58,303 bases of DNA. Origin: Metabacillus niabensis (lineage in GTDB: Bacteria > Bacillota > Bacilli > Bacillales > Bacillaceae). Below, in pieces: positions 1 through 7,350 of the stretch (within the stretch, counting starts at the first letter, position 1; every line of letters starts with the position of its first letter). The DNA lies in NCBI RefSeq assembly GCF_902829255.1, contig NZ_CADEPK010000032.1, positions 1-58,303 of the forward strand. The letters run 5' to 3'. The translations under genes and the position numbers were made by a program. The notes under the pieces are model-generated. The model saw nothing but the letters and a program-made list of their open reading frames with translations, searched no databases and was not told the origin of the DNA.

Positions 1-1
1 T

Positions 2-21
2 TTGTAAACGATTGCTAAAAT
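2..21 (+). promoter_or_regulatory. cre-like operator overlapping an extended -10 promoter
   Basis: Bases 2-16 fit the CcpA cre consensus WTGNAANCGNWNNCW at every fixed position. They run straight into TGCTAAAAT, an extended -10 element (TGnTANAAT). Nearly the same 20 bp recurs at 3176-3195 and, with changes, at 5924-5943. The site lies about 45 bp before the rhamnosidase start, so catabolite repression of that gene is inferred. The -35 region lies outside the window. Confidence 0.6.
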
Positions 22-66
22 AATTTAATAAGGAATGCCTTTAACGGGAAGAAGGAGGAAGAATCA

Positions 67-2901
67 TTGAAAATTATAGACTTAAAAACAAATCATATTA
101 CGAATCCAATTGGATTTCATTTAGAGAACAATCTTACATTTTCTTATAAAGTAACCGAGACGAGTAGTAAGCAACAAGTAGCAGCACAAATTCAAGTTGC
201 CTTATCACCAGCTTTTGATGAGATAATTTACGACACCGAGAGAAATGAAAACCTTAACAGCTTAGCCCATCAATGTGAGCTTTCTCTTTTTCCACGTACA
301 AGATATTATTGGCGTGTAAAAGTTTGGGGAGATAATGGAGACGTTGCAATAAGTGATGTTTCCTATTTTGAAACGGCGAAAATAAATGAAAAGTGGATTG
401 GCAAGTGGATAACGCCAAACCTCGCACCTGATATACATCCTATTTTTGAGAAAAAAGTCCAGCTAGCAAAGGAGGTAGAAAATGCGCGAGTATACATCTG
501 TGGATTAGGACTATATGAGATGTATATCAATGAAAAAAAGGTTGGTAATGAGTACTTAACACCATTTAATAACGACTATGATAATTGGTTGCAGTACCAA
601 ACATACGATATTACAGATAACTTTATTAACGGTGAAAATAAAGTGAATATTCTGTTGGGAAATGGCTGGTATAAAGGTAGATTAGGATTCGAGGGTGGAC
701 AAGTAAACATTTACGGTGACAAATTTGCATTATTAGCAGAAATTCATCTTTCTTATAAGGATGGGACTAAAGAGATTATTGCAACAGACACGTCATGGAA
801 GGTATGGAAAAGTAAAGTAATAGAAAGTGAAATTTATGATGGTGAAGTCTATGATGACACATTCCTAGATTCAGTAGAGTATGGTGTTAGTGAAATAAAT
901 TTAGGTTATGAACGATTAACTGCTCGACTCAGCTTACCTGTTGTTATAAAAGAAAAAAGAAAACCACTTCAATTAATAAAAACACCTGCTGGAGAAACAG
1001 TTATTGATATGGGACAAAATATGGTTGGGTGGATACAGTTTAAAAACCGTCTTTCTAAGGGGGAAAAGGTTATCTTACAATTCGGGGAAATTCTTCAAGA
1101 TGGAAACTTCTATCGAGATAATCTTCGTGAAGCAAAAGCAGAATTTATATACATTTCAGATGGACAAGAAAAAACGGTACGGCCTCATTTTACCTTCTAT
1201 GGATTCCGTTATGTTAAAGTATGTGGCTGGCAAAGTGAATTAGATTTGCATGATTTTACAGGCTGTGTCATTTACTCTGATCTCGAACAAACTGGCTTTA
1301 TAAAGACTAGTAACACATTAATAAATAAATTATTTGATAATGTTATGTGGAGCCAAAAGGGTAACTTCCTTGATATCCCTACAGACTGTCCACAAAGAGA
1401 TGAACGCATGGGGTGGACTGGGGATGCACAGGTATTCTCCGGAACTGCTGCCTTTAATATGGACGTTTATTCTTTCTTTACGAAGTATGGATATGATTTA
1501 TGGTTAGAGCAGAAAGAAAGAGATGGAGCAGTTCCAATGACAGTACCGGATATTCCCTCGCCTTTTAACCCAGAAAGTAGTTCAAGTGCTTGGGGGGATG
1601 CAGCGACGATTATTCCTTGGAATATGTACCTATTCTATGGTGATGACTCAATCTTAAAGCAACAGTTTGAAAGCATGAAAGCTTGGGTTGATTATATTAA
1701 ACGGCTTGATGATACGTCAGGTGGGCATCGTTTATGGAAAAATGGTTTTCATTTTGGAGATTGGTTAGCTTTAGATGGAGAAAATCCAAAGCTACCGATG
1801 GGAAAGACAGATAACTTTTTTATCGCATCTGCTTTTTATTATTATTCAGCAGACATTGTTTCAAAAGCAGCGGGGGTATTAGGGAAACAAGAGATTGAGC
1901 GTGAATATCACCAATTAGCACAGGAGATTCGGCACGCAATCCAAAACGAATATATCTCTCCAAATGGGCGGATGACGATTGATACGCAAACAGCCTATGT
2001 ACTAGCCTTATTTATGAACCTTGTACCTAATGAACAAAAACAGCGTGTAGCAGATGATTTAGCAAATCGGATTATAAAAGATAATAAACATTTAAAAACA
2101 GGGTTTGTCGGTACACCTTATCTCTGTCAGGTATTATCAGAGTATGGACATAATGATTTGGCATATACGCTACTGTTGAATGATGATTATCCTAGTTGGT
2201 TATATGCAGTTAAGCTAGGGGCAACTACCGTTTGGGAAAGATGGAATTCTGTATTACCAGATGGCAAGATGAATCCAGAAGGCATGAATTCACTTAATCA
2301 TTATGCATATGGTTCGATTGTTGAGTGGATGTATCGATATATGGTAGGAATACAGCCGGATGAAACTGTACCTGGGTTTAAGCATGCTTTAATTGCTCCA
2401 AAACCTCATTGGAGAATGAAGTGGGCAAAGGGAACGTTGAATACAGCGTCAGGAACCTATCTTGTTTCTTGGCATATTCAAGACGATGGGTTATTAGATG
2501 TGAAGGTTGAAATTCCTTTTAACTCAACAGCAACACTAATTCTTCCTGATGCAAATAGTAGGCTTATTAGTGTCGAAGGTGATTTAGTAAATATGGAGCA
2601 GAATGGCTCAGAAGTGGTCGTTTCTTTAAATAGTGGAAGCTGGAATTTTACCTATTTACCTGATGCATCATATGTAAAGGTTTTTAATAGAAAATCTAAG
2701 TTAAAGGAATTACTAAATATACCTCCTATTAAAAATTATGTTTTGAACGAAATCCATGAAATTATGGCAATACCACCATATTTAATGAGTGAATATGAAT
2801 TAAAGACATTAGAAGAAATATTGACTAAAAAAGGAGAATCGGAAGTTACTAAAGTAAGATTAGAAAAGATTGAAATGAAATTCAGACAAATCTTGAGCTA
2901 G
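67..2901 (+). CDS. GH78 alpha-L-rhamnosidase (first copy)
   Basis: Predicted to remove terminal alpha-L-rhamnose from plant glycosides or pectin-derived oligosaccharides by the inverting GH78 mechanism. It has 944 residues. The order is an Fn3-like N-terminal beta domain, the rhamnosidase N-domain (about 130-310), a beta-sandwich with the GETVIDMGQNMVGW motif, an (alpha/alpha)6 catalytic domain and a beta-sandwich C-domain. The catalytic signature TDCPQRDERMGWTGDAQ lies near residues 438-455, and the general-base Glu is in TTVWERWNS (E724). No signal peptide is visible, so it should be cytoplasmic and act on imported substrate. The start is TTG at 67, placed 8 bases after AAGGAGG. A roughly 75-residue charged tail follows the C-domain, as in the second copy at 7351. 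A terminator follows the stop. The family is clear; the exact substrate is not. Confidence 0.93.
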   Translation: MKIIDLKTNHITNPIGFHLENNLTFSYKVTETSSKQQVAAQIQVALSPAFDEIIYDTERNENLNSLAHQCELSLFPRTRYYWRVKVWGDNGDVAISDVSYFETAKINEKWIGKWITPNLAPDIHPIFEKKVQLAKEVENARVYICGLGLYEMYINEKKVGNEYLTPFNNDYDNWLQYQTYDITDNFINGENKVNILLGNGWYKGRLGFEGGQVNIYGDKFALLAEIHLSYKDGTKEIIATDTSWKVWKSKVIESEIYDGEVYDDTFLDSVEYGVSEINLGYERLTARLSLPVVIKEKRKPLQLIKTPAGETVIDMGQNMVGWIQFKNRLSKGEKVILQFGEILQDGNFYRDNLREAKAEFIYISDGQEKTVRPHFTFYGFRYVKVCGWQSELDLHDFTGCVIYSDLEQTGFIKTSNTLINKLFDNVMWSQKGNFLDIPTDCPQRDERMGWTGDAQVFSGTAAFNMDVYSFFTKYGYDLWLEQKERDGAVPMTVPDIPSPFNPESSSSAWGDAATIIPWNMYLFYGDDSILKQQFESMKAWVDYIKRLDDTSGGHRLWKNGFHFGDWLALDGENPKLPMGKTDNFFIASAFYYYSADIVSKAAGVLGKQEIEREYHQLAQEIRHAIQNEYISPNGRMTIDTQTAYVLALFMNLVPNEQKQRVADDLANRIIKDNKHLKTGFVGTPYLCQVLSEYGHNDLAYTLLLNDDYPSWLYAVKLGATTVWERWNSVLPDGKMNPEGMNSLNHYAYGSIVEWMYRYMVGIQPDETVPGFKHALIAPKPHWRMKWAKGTLNTASGTYLVSWHIQDDGLLDVKVEIPFNSTATLILPDANSRLISVEGDLVNMEQNGSEVVVSLNSGSWNFTYLPDASYVKVFNRKSKLKELLNIPPIKNYVLNEIHEIMAIPPYLMSEYELKTLEEILTKKGESEVTKVRLEKIEMKFRQILS

Positions 2902-2937
2902 AATACATACATTGGCACAAATTAAATAGTTAGTAAG

Positions 2938-2975
2938 AAAAATGCTATTTCAACAAATGAGGTAGCATTTTTTTG
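2938..2975 (+). terminator. Rho-independent terminator after the first rhamnosidase
   Basis: AAATGCTA (2940-2947) pairs with TAGCATTT (2963-2970); the flanking A and T runs extend the stem, and the right arm runs into TTTTTTT. It closes the first rhamnosidase gene as a single-gene transcript. Confidence 0.8.
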
Positions 2976-3147
2976 TTTAGGAGATTATAACTTTCTGAAA
3001 TTGTAAATAAGCACATCGTCACCCTAGCTCACTAAGCTATTGTGATTTGTTTTTTAGGTGAGAAAGGTATTTTTGGCCACATTTATTAGTGCCTATTACT
3101 CCATATCGATCGGTTTAAAAAATAAGGAATCTTTGATTCAAGCAATT

Positions 3148-3195
3148 AATCGCTTTCATTTTGGTATTTCTTATGTTGAAAGCGATTGCTAAAAT
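3148..3195 (+). promoter_or_regulatory. Paired cre-like operators and extended -10 promoter for the GPH symporter
   Basis: AATCGCTTTCA (3148-3158) and TGAAAGCGATT (3177-3187) are an exact 11-bp inverted repeat. The right site, 3176-3190, fits the cre consensus fully and continues into TGCTAAAAT (extended -10), as at 2-21. The left site on the opposite strand misses one fixed position. This arrangement suggests repression by CcpA or a LacI-family local regulator. Apart from this and the terminator at 2938, I see nothing else in the 2902-3319 gap. Confidence 0.6.
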
Positions 3196-3319
3196 GAAGC
3201 TAAGATAAGCATTTCGTCCTAAGAATAATCAGGGTTTTAAGGAGAAATTTCATTCTATTGCATTAGGAATATCGAGGTATGAACATGGGGTCAAATTTGT
3301 GTTAATGGAGTGTGAGGTT

Positions 3320-4708
3320 ATGGAAACTGTTAAAAAATATAATTTGTATTATGAAAGAACACAGAAAACGGAGCTAAAAAAGAGAGAGACAGCCTCATAT
3401 ATTGGTGGAGGATTAGGTAACTCGCTACTTTCTGGTCTTATCAACGTTTATCTAATGATTTATGCGACAGATGTATTTGGTGTATCAGCATTGGCTGTAG
3501 GGACAATCTTCTTTATTGCAAAGATTGTCGATGCGATATCAGATCCGATAGCAGGTATTATCGTTGATCGAACAAGAACACCATTTGGAAAATTTCGTCC
3601 ATATTTAGTCGTAAGTAGTATTGCATGGGTGTTGTTAACAATCTTTCTTTTTAACGGACCAGATCTTTCTGACTCAGGGAAGTTCACCTATTTATTAGCA
3701 GTTTATATTTTATGGGGACTAGCCTTTACTTTTTTTGATGTTCCTTATTGGAGTTTTTCTACTGTTATGACTCAGGATGAAACAAAACGGACAAGATTAG
3801 TATCGATTGCCCGCGTATCGACGCTAGTTGGAATGATTTTACTAATGCTTGCTGGTGGGCCAATCGTAGCTTATATAGACGGAATTAATCCAGGAAGAGG
3901 ATATTCTAACTTAGCAATTATTGCTTCAGTTTTGGCCTTGATAGTCATGCTGGTCATGGCATTTACTTGTAAGGAAAGGGTAAAATCAAGTAGTCAGGCG
4001 GTTAGTTTAAGAAGTACATTTTCTTATTTAAAAATGAATAGACCATTACAATTAACACTTTTATCTGCTTTTCTAGGATTATCGATGCCAATATCACAAT
4101 CTCTATCTGTTTATTTTGCTGTTAATAATTTAGGAAATATATCATATATGGCAATGTTAAATATTCCTGCATTGCTAATTGTTCCATTAATACCGATGAT
4201 CGTACCTGCTTTAACAAAACGATTTGAAAAGAAATATATTTTTCTAGCTTGTACAATTGCAAATGCAATCACCTTACTTATTTTATTTGTGGTTGGTTAT
4301 GATCATTTACCATTTGTCTTTATTTTGAATGGAATCACCTTGTTTTTTGCCTTAATTAATTCTACGATTATTTCCTTGTTTATTGCAGATGCGATTGATT
4401 ATGGTGAGTGGAAGACGGGAAATCGATTTGAAGCCATTTCATTTGCTGTCCAATCATTTACGAGTAAATGTCAGGGGGCGATCTCAGGTTTACTAGTCGG
4501 TTTCATCCTTACCTTTATAGGGTATCAAGCAGCTTCACAGAGTCAAACGCCTGAAACAGTTGATGGAATTTTCCTTGGCTTTACGGTGGTACCTGCGATA
4601 GTGGGGATTATTGCTGCAATACCTATTCTTTTCATCAAGTTTTCCGGGAAAGTTCGTGAAAGTGCTTTAGATGAAATAAAACAGAGAAGAACTAGTATAG
4701 ATAACTAA
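3320..4708 (+). CDS. GPH-family (MelB-like) sugar:cation symporter
   Basis: A membrane carrier predicted to import a glycoside or oligosaccharide with Na+ or H+. It has about 462 residues with roughly 12 hydrophobic segments. The family signature is in the first cytoplasmic loop, AKIVDAISDPIAGIIVDRTRTPFGKFRPY, with Asp residues equivalent to the MelB cation site, and an IADAIDYGEWKTGNRFE motif lies in the C-terminal half. I prefer ATG 3320, with GGAG 9 bases upstream; an in-frame GTG at 3299 with GGGG 8 bases upstream is an alternative that adds 7 residues. It lies between two rhamnosidase/glucosidase transcription units and carries the same cre-type promoter, so rhamnosides or rhamnose-containing disaccharides are the likely cargo (inference). 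Confidence 0.88.
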   Translation: METVKKYNLYYERTQKTELKKRETASYIGGGLGNSLLSGLINVYLMIYATDVFGVSALAVGTIFFIAKIVDAISDPIAGIIVDRTRTPFGKFRPYLVVSSIAWVLLTIFLFNGPDLSDSGKFTYLLAVYILWGLAFTFFDVPYWSFSTVMTQDETKRTRLVSIARVSTLVGMILLMLAGGPIVAYIDGINPGRGYSNLAIIASVLALIVMLVMAFTCKERVKSSSQAVSLRSTFSYLKMNRPLQLTLLSAFLGLSMPISQSLSVYFAVNNLGNISYMAMLNIPALLIVPLIPMIVPALTKRFEKKYIFLACTIANAITLLILFVVGYDHLPFVFILNGITLFFALINSTIISLFIADAIDYGEWKTGNRFEAISFAVQSFTSKCQGAISGLLVGFILTFIGYQAASQSQTPETVDGIFLGFTVVPAIVGIIAAIPILFIKFSGKVRESALDEIKQRRTSIDN

Positions 4709-4715
4709 ATTGTTA

Positions 4716-4751
4716 AACCTACTTAGGGCTTACCCCTAAGTAGGTTATTTT
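4716..4751 (+). terminator. Terminator after the GPH symporter
   Basis: A perfect 13-bp stem, AACCTACTTAGGG (4716-4728) with its complement at 4734-4746, a 5-base loop, then ATTTT. Confidence 0.9.
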
Positions 4752-4776
4752 CATTATAAAATATGTATGCTATAAT
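4748..4776 (+). promoter_or_regulatory. Candidate sigma-A promoter of the AraC-type regulator
   Basis: TTTTCA (4748-4753), a 17-bp spacer and a consensus TATAAT (4771-4776) stand about 28 bp before the regulator start, directly after the preceding terminator. Confidence 0.5.
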
Positions 4777-4804
4777 TCCATGATTTAAGAAAGGGGAGAT
4801 TTCA

Positions 4805-5794
4805 ATGAATGGGGAAGAATTGCGAACATTTCTTGTATCAAATAATGAAAAACAAGCAGCTGAATGGGACTTGATAAAAAAAGAATTTAAACCAGTAACA
4901 ATCGATATAAATGGTGAGCAAGTTTACGTGTTTGATATGATTTTTGATTTGACAATTACTCCAATTGAGGATCCGATCGGAATCTCTCAGCAATTGCCTT
5001 CTGCATATGTGCCAATGCATGTCCATCATTTTATTGAATTAATATATGTTTATCAAGGACAATGTACAGTTGCCTTTCAAAATAGAAAATTAACAATTTT
5101 TGAGGGAGAAATAGTCATAATTGATAAAAAGACACCACATGCGGTTGAAGGAATGACGGATACAGATATTGTGATAGATATTAAACTTAAGCATGATTAT
5201 TTATCATCTAGCTTTCTTAGTAGATTTACGCAAAAAAGTATTATATCGCAGTTTTTAATCGATTCTTTAATTAACAATAGAAGTACGAATAATTATCTTT
5301 ATTTTCCTTTTAAAGAACGCTCAAATATTGCTGGAATTATGGAGCATATTATGTGTGAGTATTTTGATAAAGACTTTTGCTCTGCAGATATGATTAACTC
5401 TTATTTATTCATATTATTTACTGAGTTAATTAGACATAGTAACAATACAAGTAGTATTAAACAAAGTGATTCAAAGCAGGATGCCATCGCTCTTAATTTT
5501 TTAAAATATATTGAAGACCATTATCAAAATTGTAATTTAACAGAGATGGCTGGTCATTTTAATTATCATCCAAACTATGCATCCTCTGTTCTAAAGAAAG
5601 CAACAGGAAAGTCTTTTAAGGATCTACTTCAGATTCAGAGATTAAACAAAGCAGCGTTATATTTAACAAACTCTAATCTTCCTGTAGCTGAAATCGCTGA
5701 GAAGGTCGGATACACGAGTTTGTCCTTCTTTTATAAAAAGTTTAATGAGATATTCCTGCAAACTCCAAAAGAGTATAGGGAAAAAAATCTTTAA
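4805..5794 (+). CDS. AraC-family regulator with cupin sensor domain
   Basis: A DNA-binding transcription factor of 329 residues. Residues about 60-140 form a cupin-like AraC N-terminal domain (HVHHFIELIYVYQG, then FEGEIVIIDKKTPHAVEG). The last 100 residues hold the two helix-turn-helix units typical of AraC/XylS proteins (LTEMAGHFNYHPNYASSVLKK and VAEIAEKVGYTSLSFFYKKF), ending in the usual P-EYR motif. The start ATG follows AAGGGGAGA by 5-6 bases. It sits between the symporter and the GH1 gene inside the rhamnoside block and is the natural local activator for it, with a sugar as ligand (inference). It has its own promoter and the operon break upstream is strong. Confidence 0.9.
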   Translation: MNGEELRTFLVSNNEKQAAEWDLIKKEFKPVTIDINGEQVYVFDMIFDLTITPIEDPIGISQQLPSAYVPMHVHHFIELIYVYQGQCTVAFQNRKLTIFEGEIVIIDKKTPHAVEGMTDTDIVIDIKLKHDYLSSSFLSRFTQKSIISQFLIDSLINNRSTNNYLYFPFKERSNIAGIMEHIMCEYFDKDFCSADMINSYLFILFTELIRHSNNTSSIKQSDSKQDAIALNFLKYIEDHYQNCNLTEMAGHFNYHPNYASSVLKKATGKSFKDLLQIQRLNKAALYLTNSNLPVAEIAEKVGYTSLSFFYKKFNEIFLQTPKEYREKNL

Positions 5795-5923
5795 AACAAG
5801 AGAAAAGTCCTTGATAAAAGCCGCCTTTATAGAGCGGTATTTCTTATTACCAGTATCTTTTATAAAGTAAACAAAAATATTTGAAATGAGCAATATTTCT
5901 CTTTCTTTTCAACATTAAATTAA

Positions 5924-5943
5924 ATGAATGCGTTTGCTACAAT
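5924..5943 (+). promoter_or_regulatory. Variant cre/extended -10 element before the GH1 gene
   Basis: The sequence follows the pattern of 2-21 and 3176-3195: an operator with one mismatch to the cre consensus, ending in TGCTACAAT, an extended -10. It lies 47 bp before the GH1 start. Confidence 0.45.
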
Positions 5944-5989
5944 GAACATTAATCGTATTATTTGAGGATGAAAAGGGAGTGTGAATAAC

Positions 5990-7258
5990 ATGAAATATGA
6001 ATTTCCACCTAATTTTATTTGGGGTTCAGCAACAGCTGGACATCAGGTTGAAGGGAATAATGTGAATAGTGACTTCTGGGCAGAGGAGCATGCGGAAGGT
6101 TCACCATATAAAGATAAATCCGGAGATGCAATTGATCACTACCGCCTTTATAAAGAGGATATCGCCTTAATGGCTAGGCTAGGATTAAAGGCGTATCGAT
6201 TTTCTATTGAGTGGTCAAGAATTGAGCCTGAAAAAGGTGAATACTCAAGTTCTGCTATCGAACATTATCGGGATGTATTAGAGACTTGTCGCGAATATGG
6301 AATTACACCAATCGTTGCGATGCATCATTTTTCTTCACCAAGATGGCTCATGAGGCTTGGGGGATGGGCAAATTCTGAGATAGCTAATCTTTTCGCTCAA
6401 TATTGTGAGAGAGTATTTAGAGATTTAGGTCATTTAATTCCATATACGCTAACAATGAATGAAGTGAATTTACCTGTTATGTTAAGAGAGGTGTTTTCGA
6501 ATATTGGATTTATTCCACCTGTAGGAATTGAAAGGGACGCATGGGTAGCCCCTAAATGGAGAGAATCAGCAGCAAGACTATGTGGTACAACAGCAGATAA
6601 ATATTTTACCTTTCATATGATTTCAGACGATTCTTCTATTAAGCTATTAAAAGAGGCGCATATGAAGGCACGTGATGTTATTAAACGGACATCACCTAAT
6701 ACAAAAGTAGGTCTTTCGATGGCCCTGTCAGATATACAAGCGGTTCCAGGTGGGGAATCACTTGCAGAAAAGAAATGGCAAAGTTATTTCGGGCAATTCC
6801 AGGATGTGATTACTGGTGATGATTTCTTTGGATTGCAAAATTATACCCGTGAGACTTACGGTCCAGAAGGGCAGATAGCTCCACCTGAAGATGCAGAGCT
6901 TACACAAATGGGTTATGTATATTGTCCAGAGGCGCTTGGAAATGTAATTCGCAAGGTAAGCCAATCGATCAAGATGCCAATTATGATTACCGAGCACGGG
7001 ATAGCAACAGAAAATGATGAAAGACGAGTAGAATTTATTAGAAGAGGTCTTGAAGGTGTTCATTCTTGCTTAAACGATGGCATTGATATTATCGGATATC
7101 TTCATTGGTCAACATTTGATAATTTTGAATGGAATTCCGGTTATGCTATGCAATTTGGTTTAATTGAGGTAGATAGAGTTACACAGGAAAGAAAATCAAA
7201 GGAAAGCGCTCATTATCTTGGACGCATCGCTCAGAAGAATTCAATAATTACGAGATAA
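5990..7258 (+). CDS. GH1-family beta-glycosidase (beta-glucosidase-like)
   Basis: A retaining beta-glycosidase of 422 residues, expected to act in the cytoplasm on imported glycosides. The N-terminal GH1 signature FPPNFIWGSATAGHQVEG is intact. The acid/base Glu is E158 in TMNEVN (the usual form is T-NEP) and the nucleophile is E335 in MITEHGIATENDERR (usually TENG). HWSTFDNFEWNSGY near the C-terminus is the aglycone/glycone-binding GH1 motif. ATG 5990 is preferred because AGGGAG lies 10 bases upstream; the in-frame GTG at 5981 abuts it. The NEV and TEHG variants suggest a divergent GH1 subgroup, so the sugar specificity is open. Pairing with rhamnosidases fits stepwise removal of rhamnose then glucose from rutinoside-type sugars (inference). 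Confidence 0.88.
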   Translation: MKYEFPPNFIWGSATAGHQVEGNNVNSDFWAEEHAEGSPYKDKSGDAIDHYRLYKEDIALMARLGLKAYRFSIEWSRIEPEKGEYSSSAIEHYRDVLETCREYGITPIVAMHHFSSPRWLMRLGGWANSEIANLFAQYCERVFRDLGHLIPYTLTMNEVNLPVMLREVFSNIGFIPPVGIERDAWVAPKWRESAARLCGTTADKYFTFHMISDDSSIKLLKEAHMKARDVIKRTSPNTKVGLSMALSDIQAVPGGESLAEKKWQSYFGQFQDVITGDDFFGLQNYTRETYGPEGQIAPPEDAELTQMGYVYCPEALGNVIRKVSQSIKMPIMITEHGIATENDERRVEFIRRGLEGVHSCLNDGIDIIGYLHWSTFDNFEWNSGYAMQFGLIEVDRVTQERKSKESAHYLGRIAQKNSIITR

Positions 7259-7350
7259 TATTTATAAACATGTTTGACTGTTGTACTAGTTACATAAAGT
7301 AGTAGTCTCATGTGTTATTGAAGAAAGAATCTAAACGAGAGGGGAAGCAT

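Noticed and set aside
5812-5860. Terminator after the AraC-type regulator
   Set aside because: Only a 4-bp CCGC/GCGG stem with a long loop is visible, followed by no clean T run.
7312-7350. Extended N-terminus of the second rhamnosidase
   Set aside because: GTG 7312 lacks a ribosome binding site; ATG 7351 has GAGGGG at good distance.
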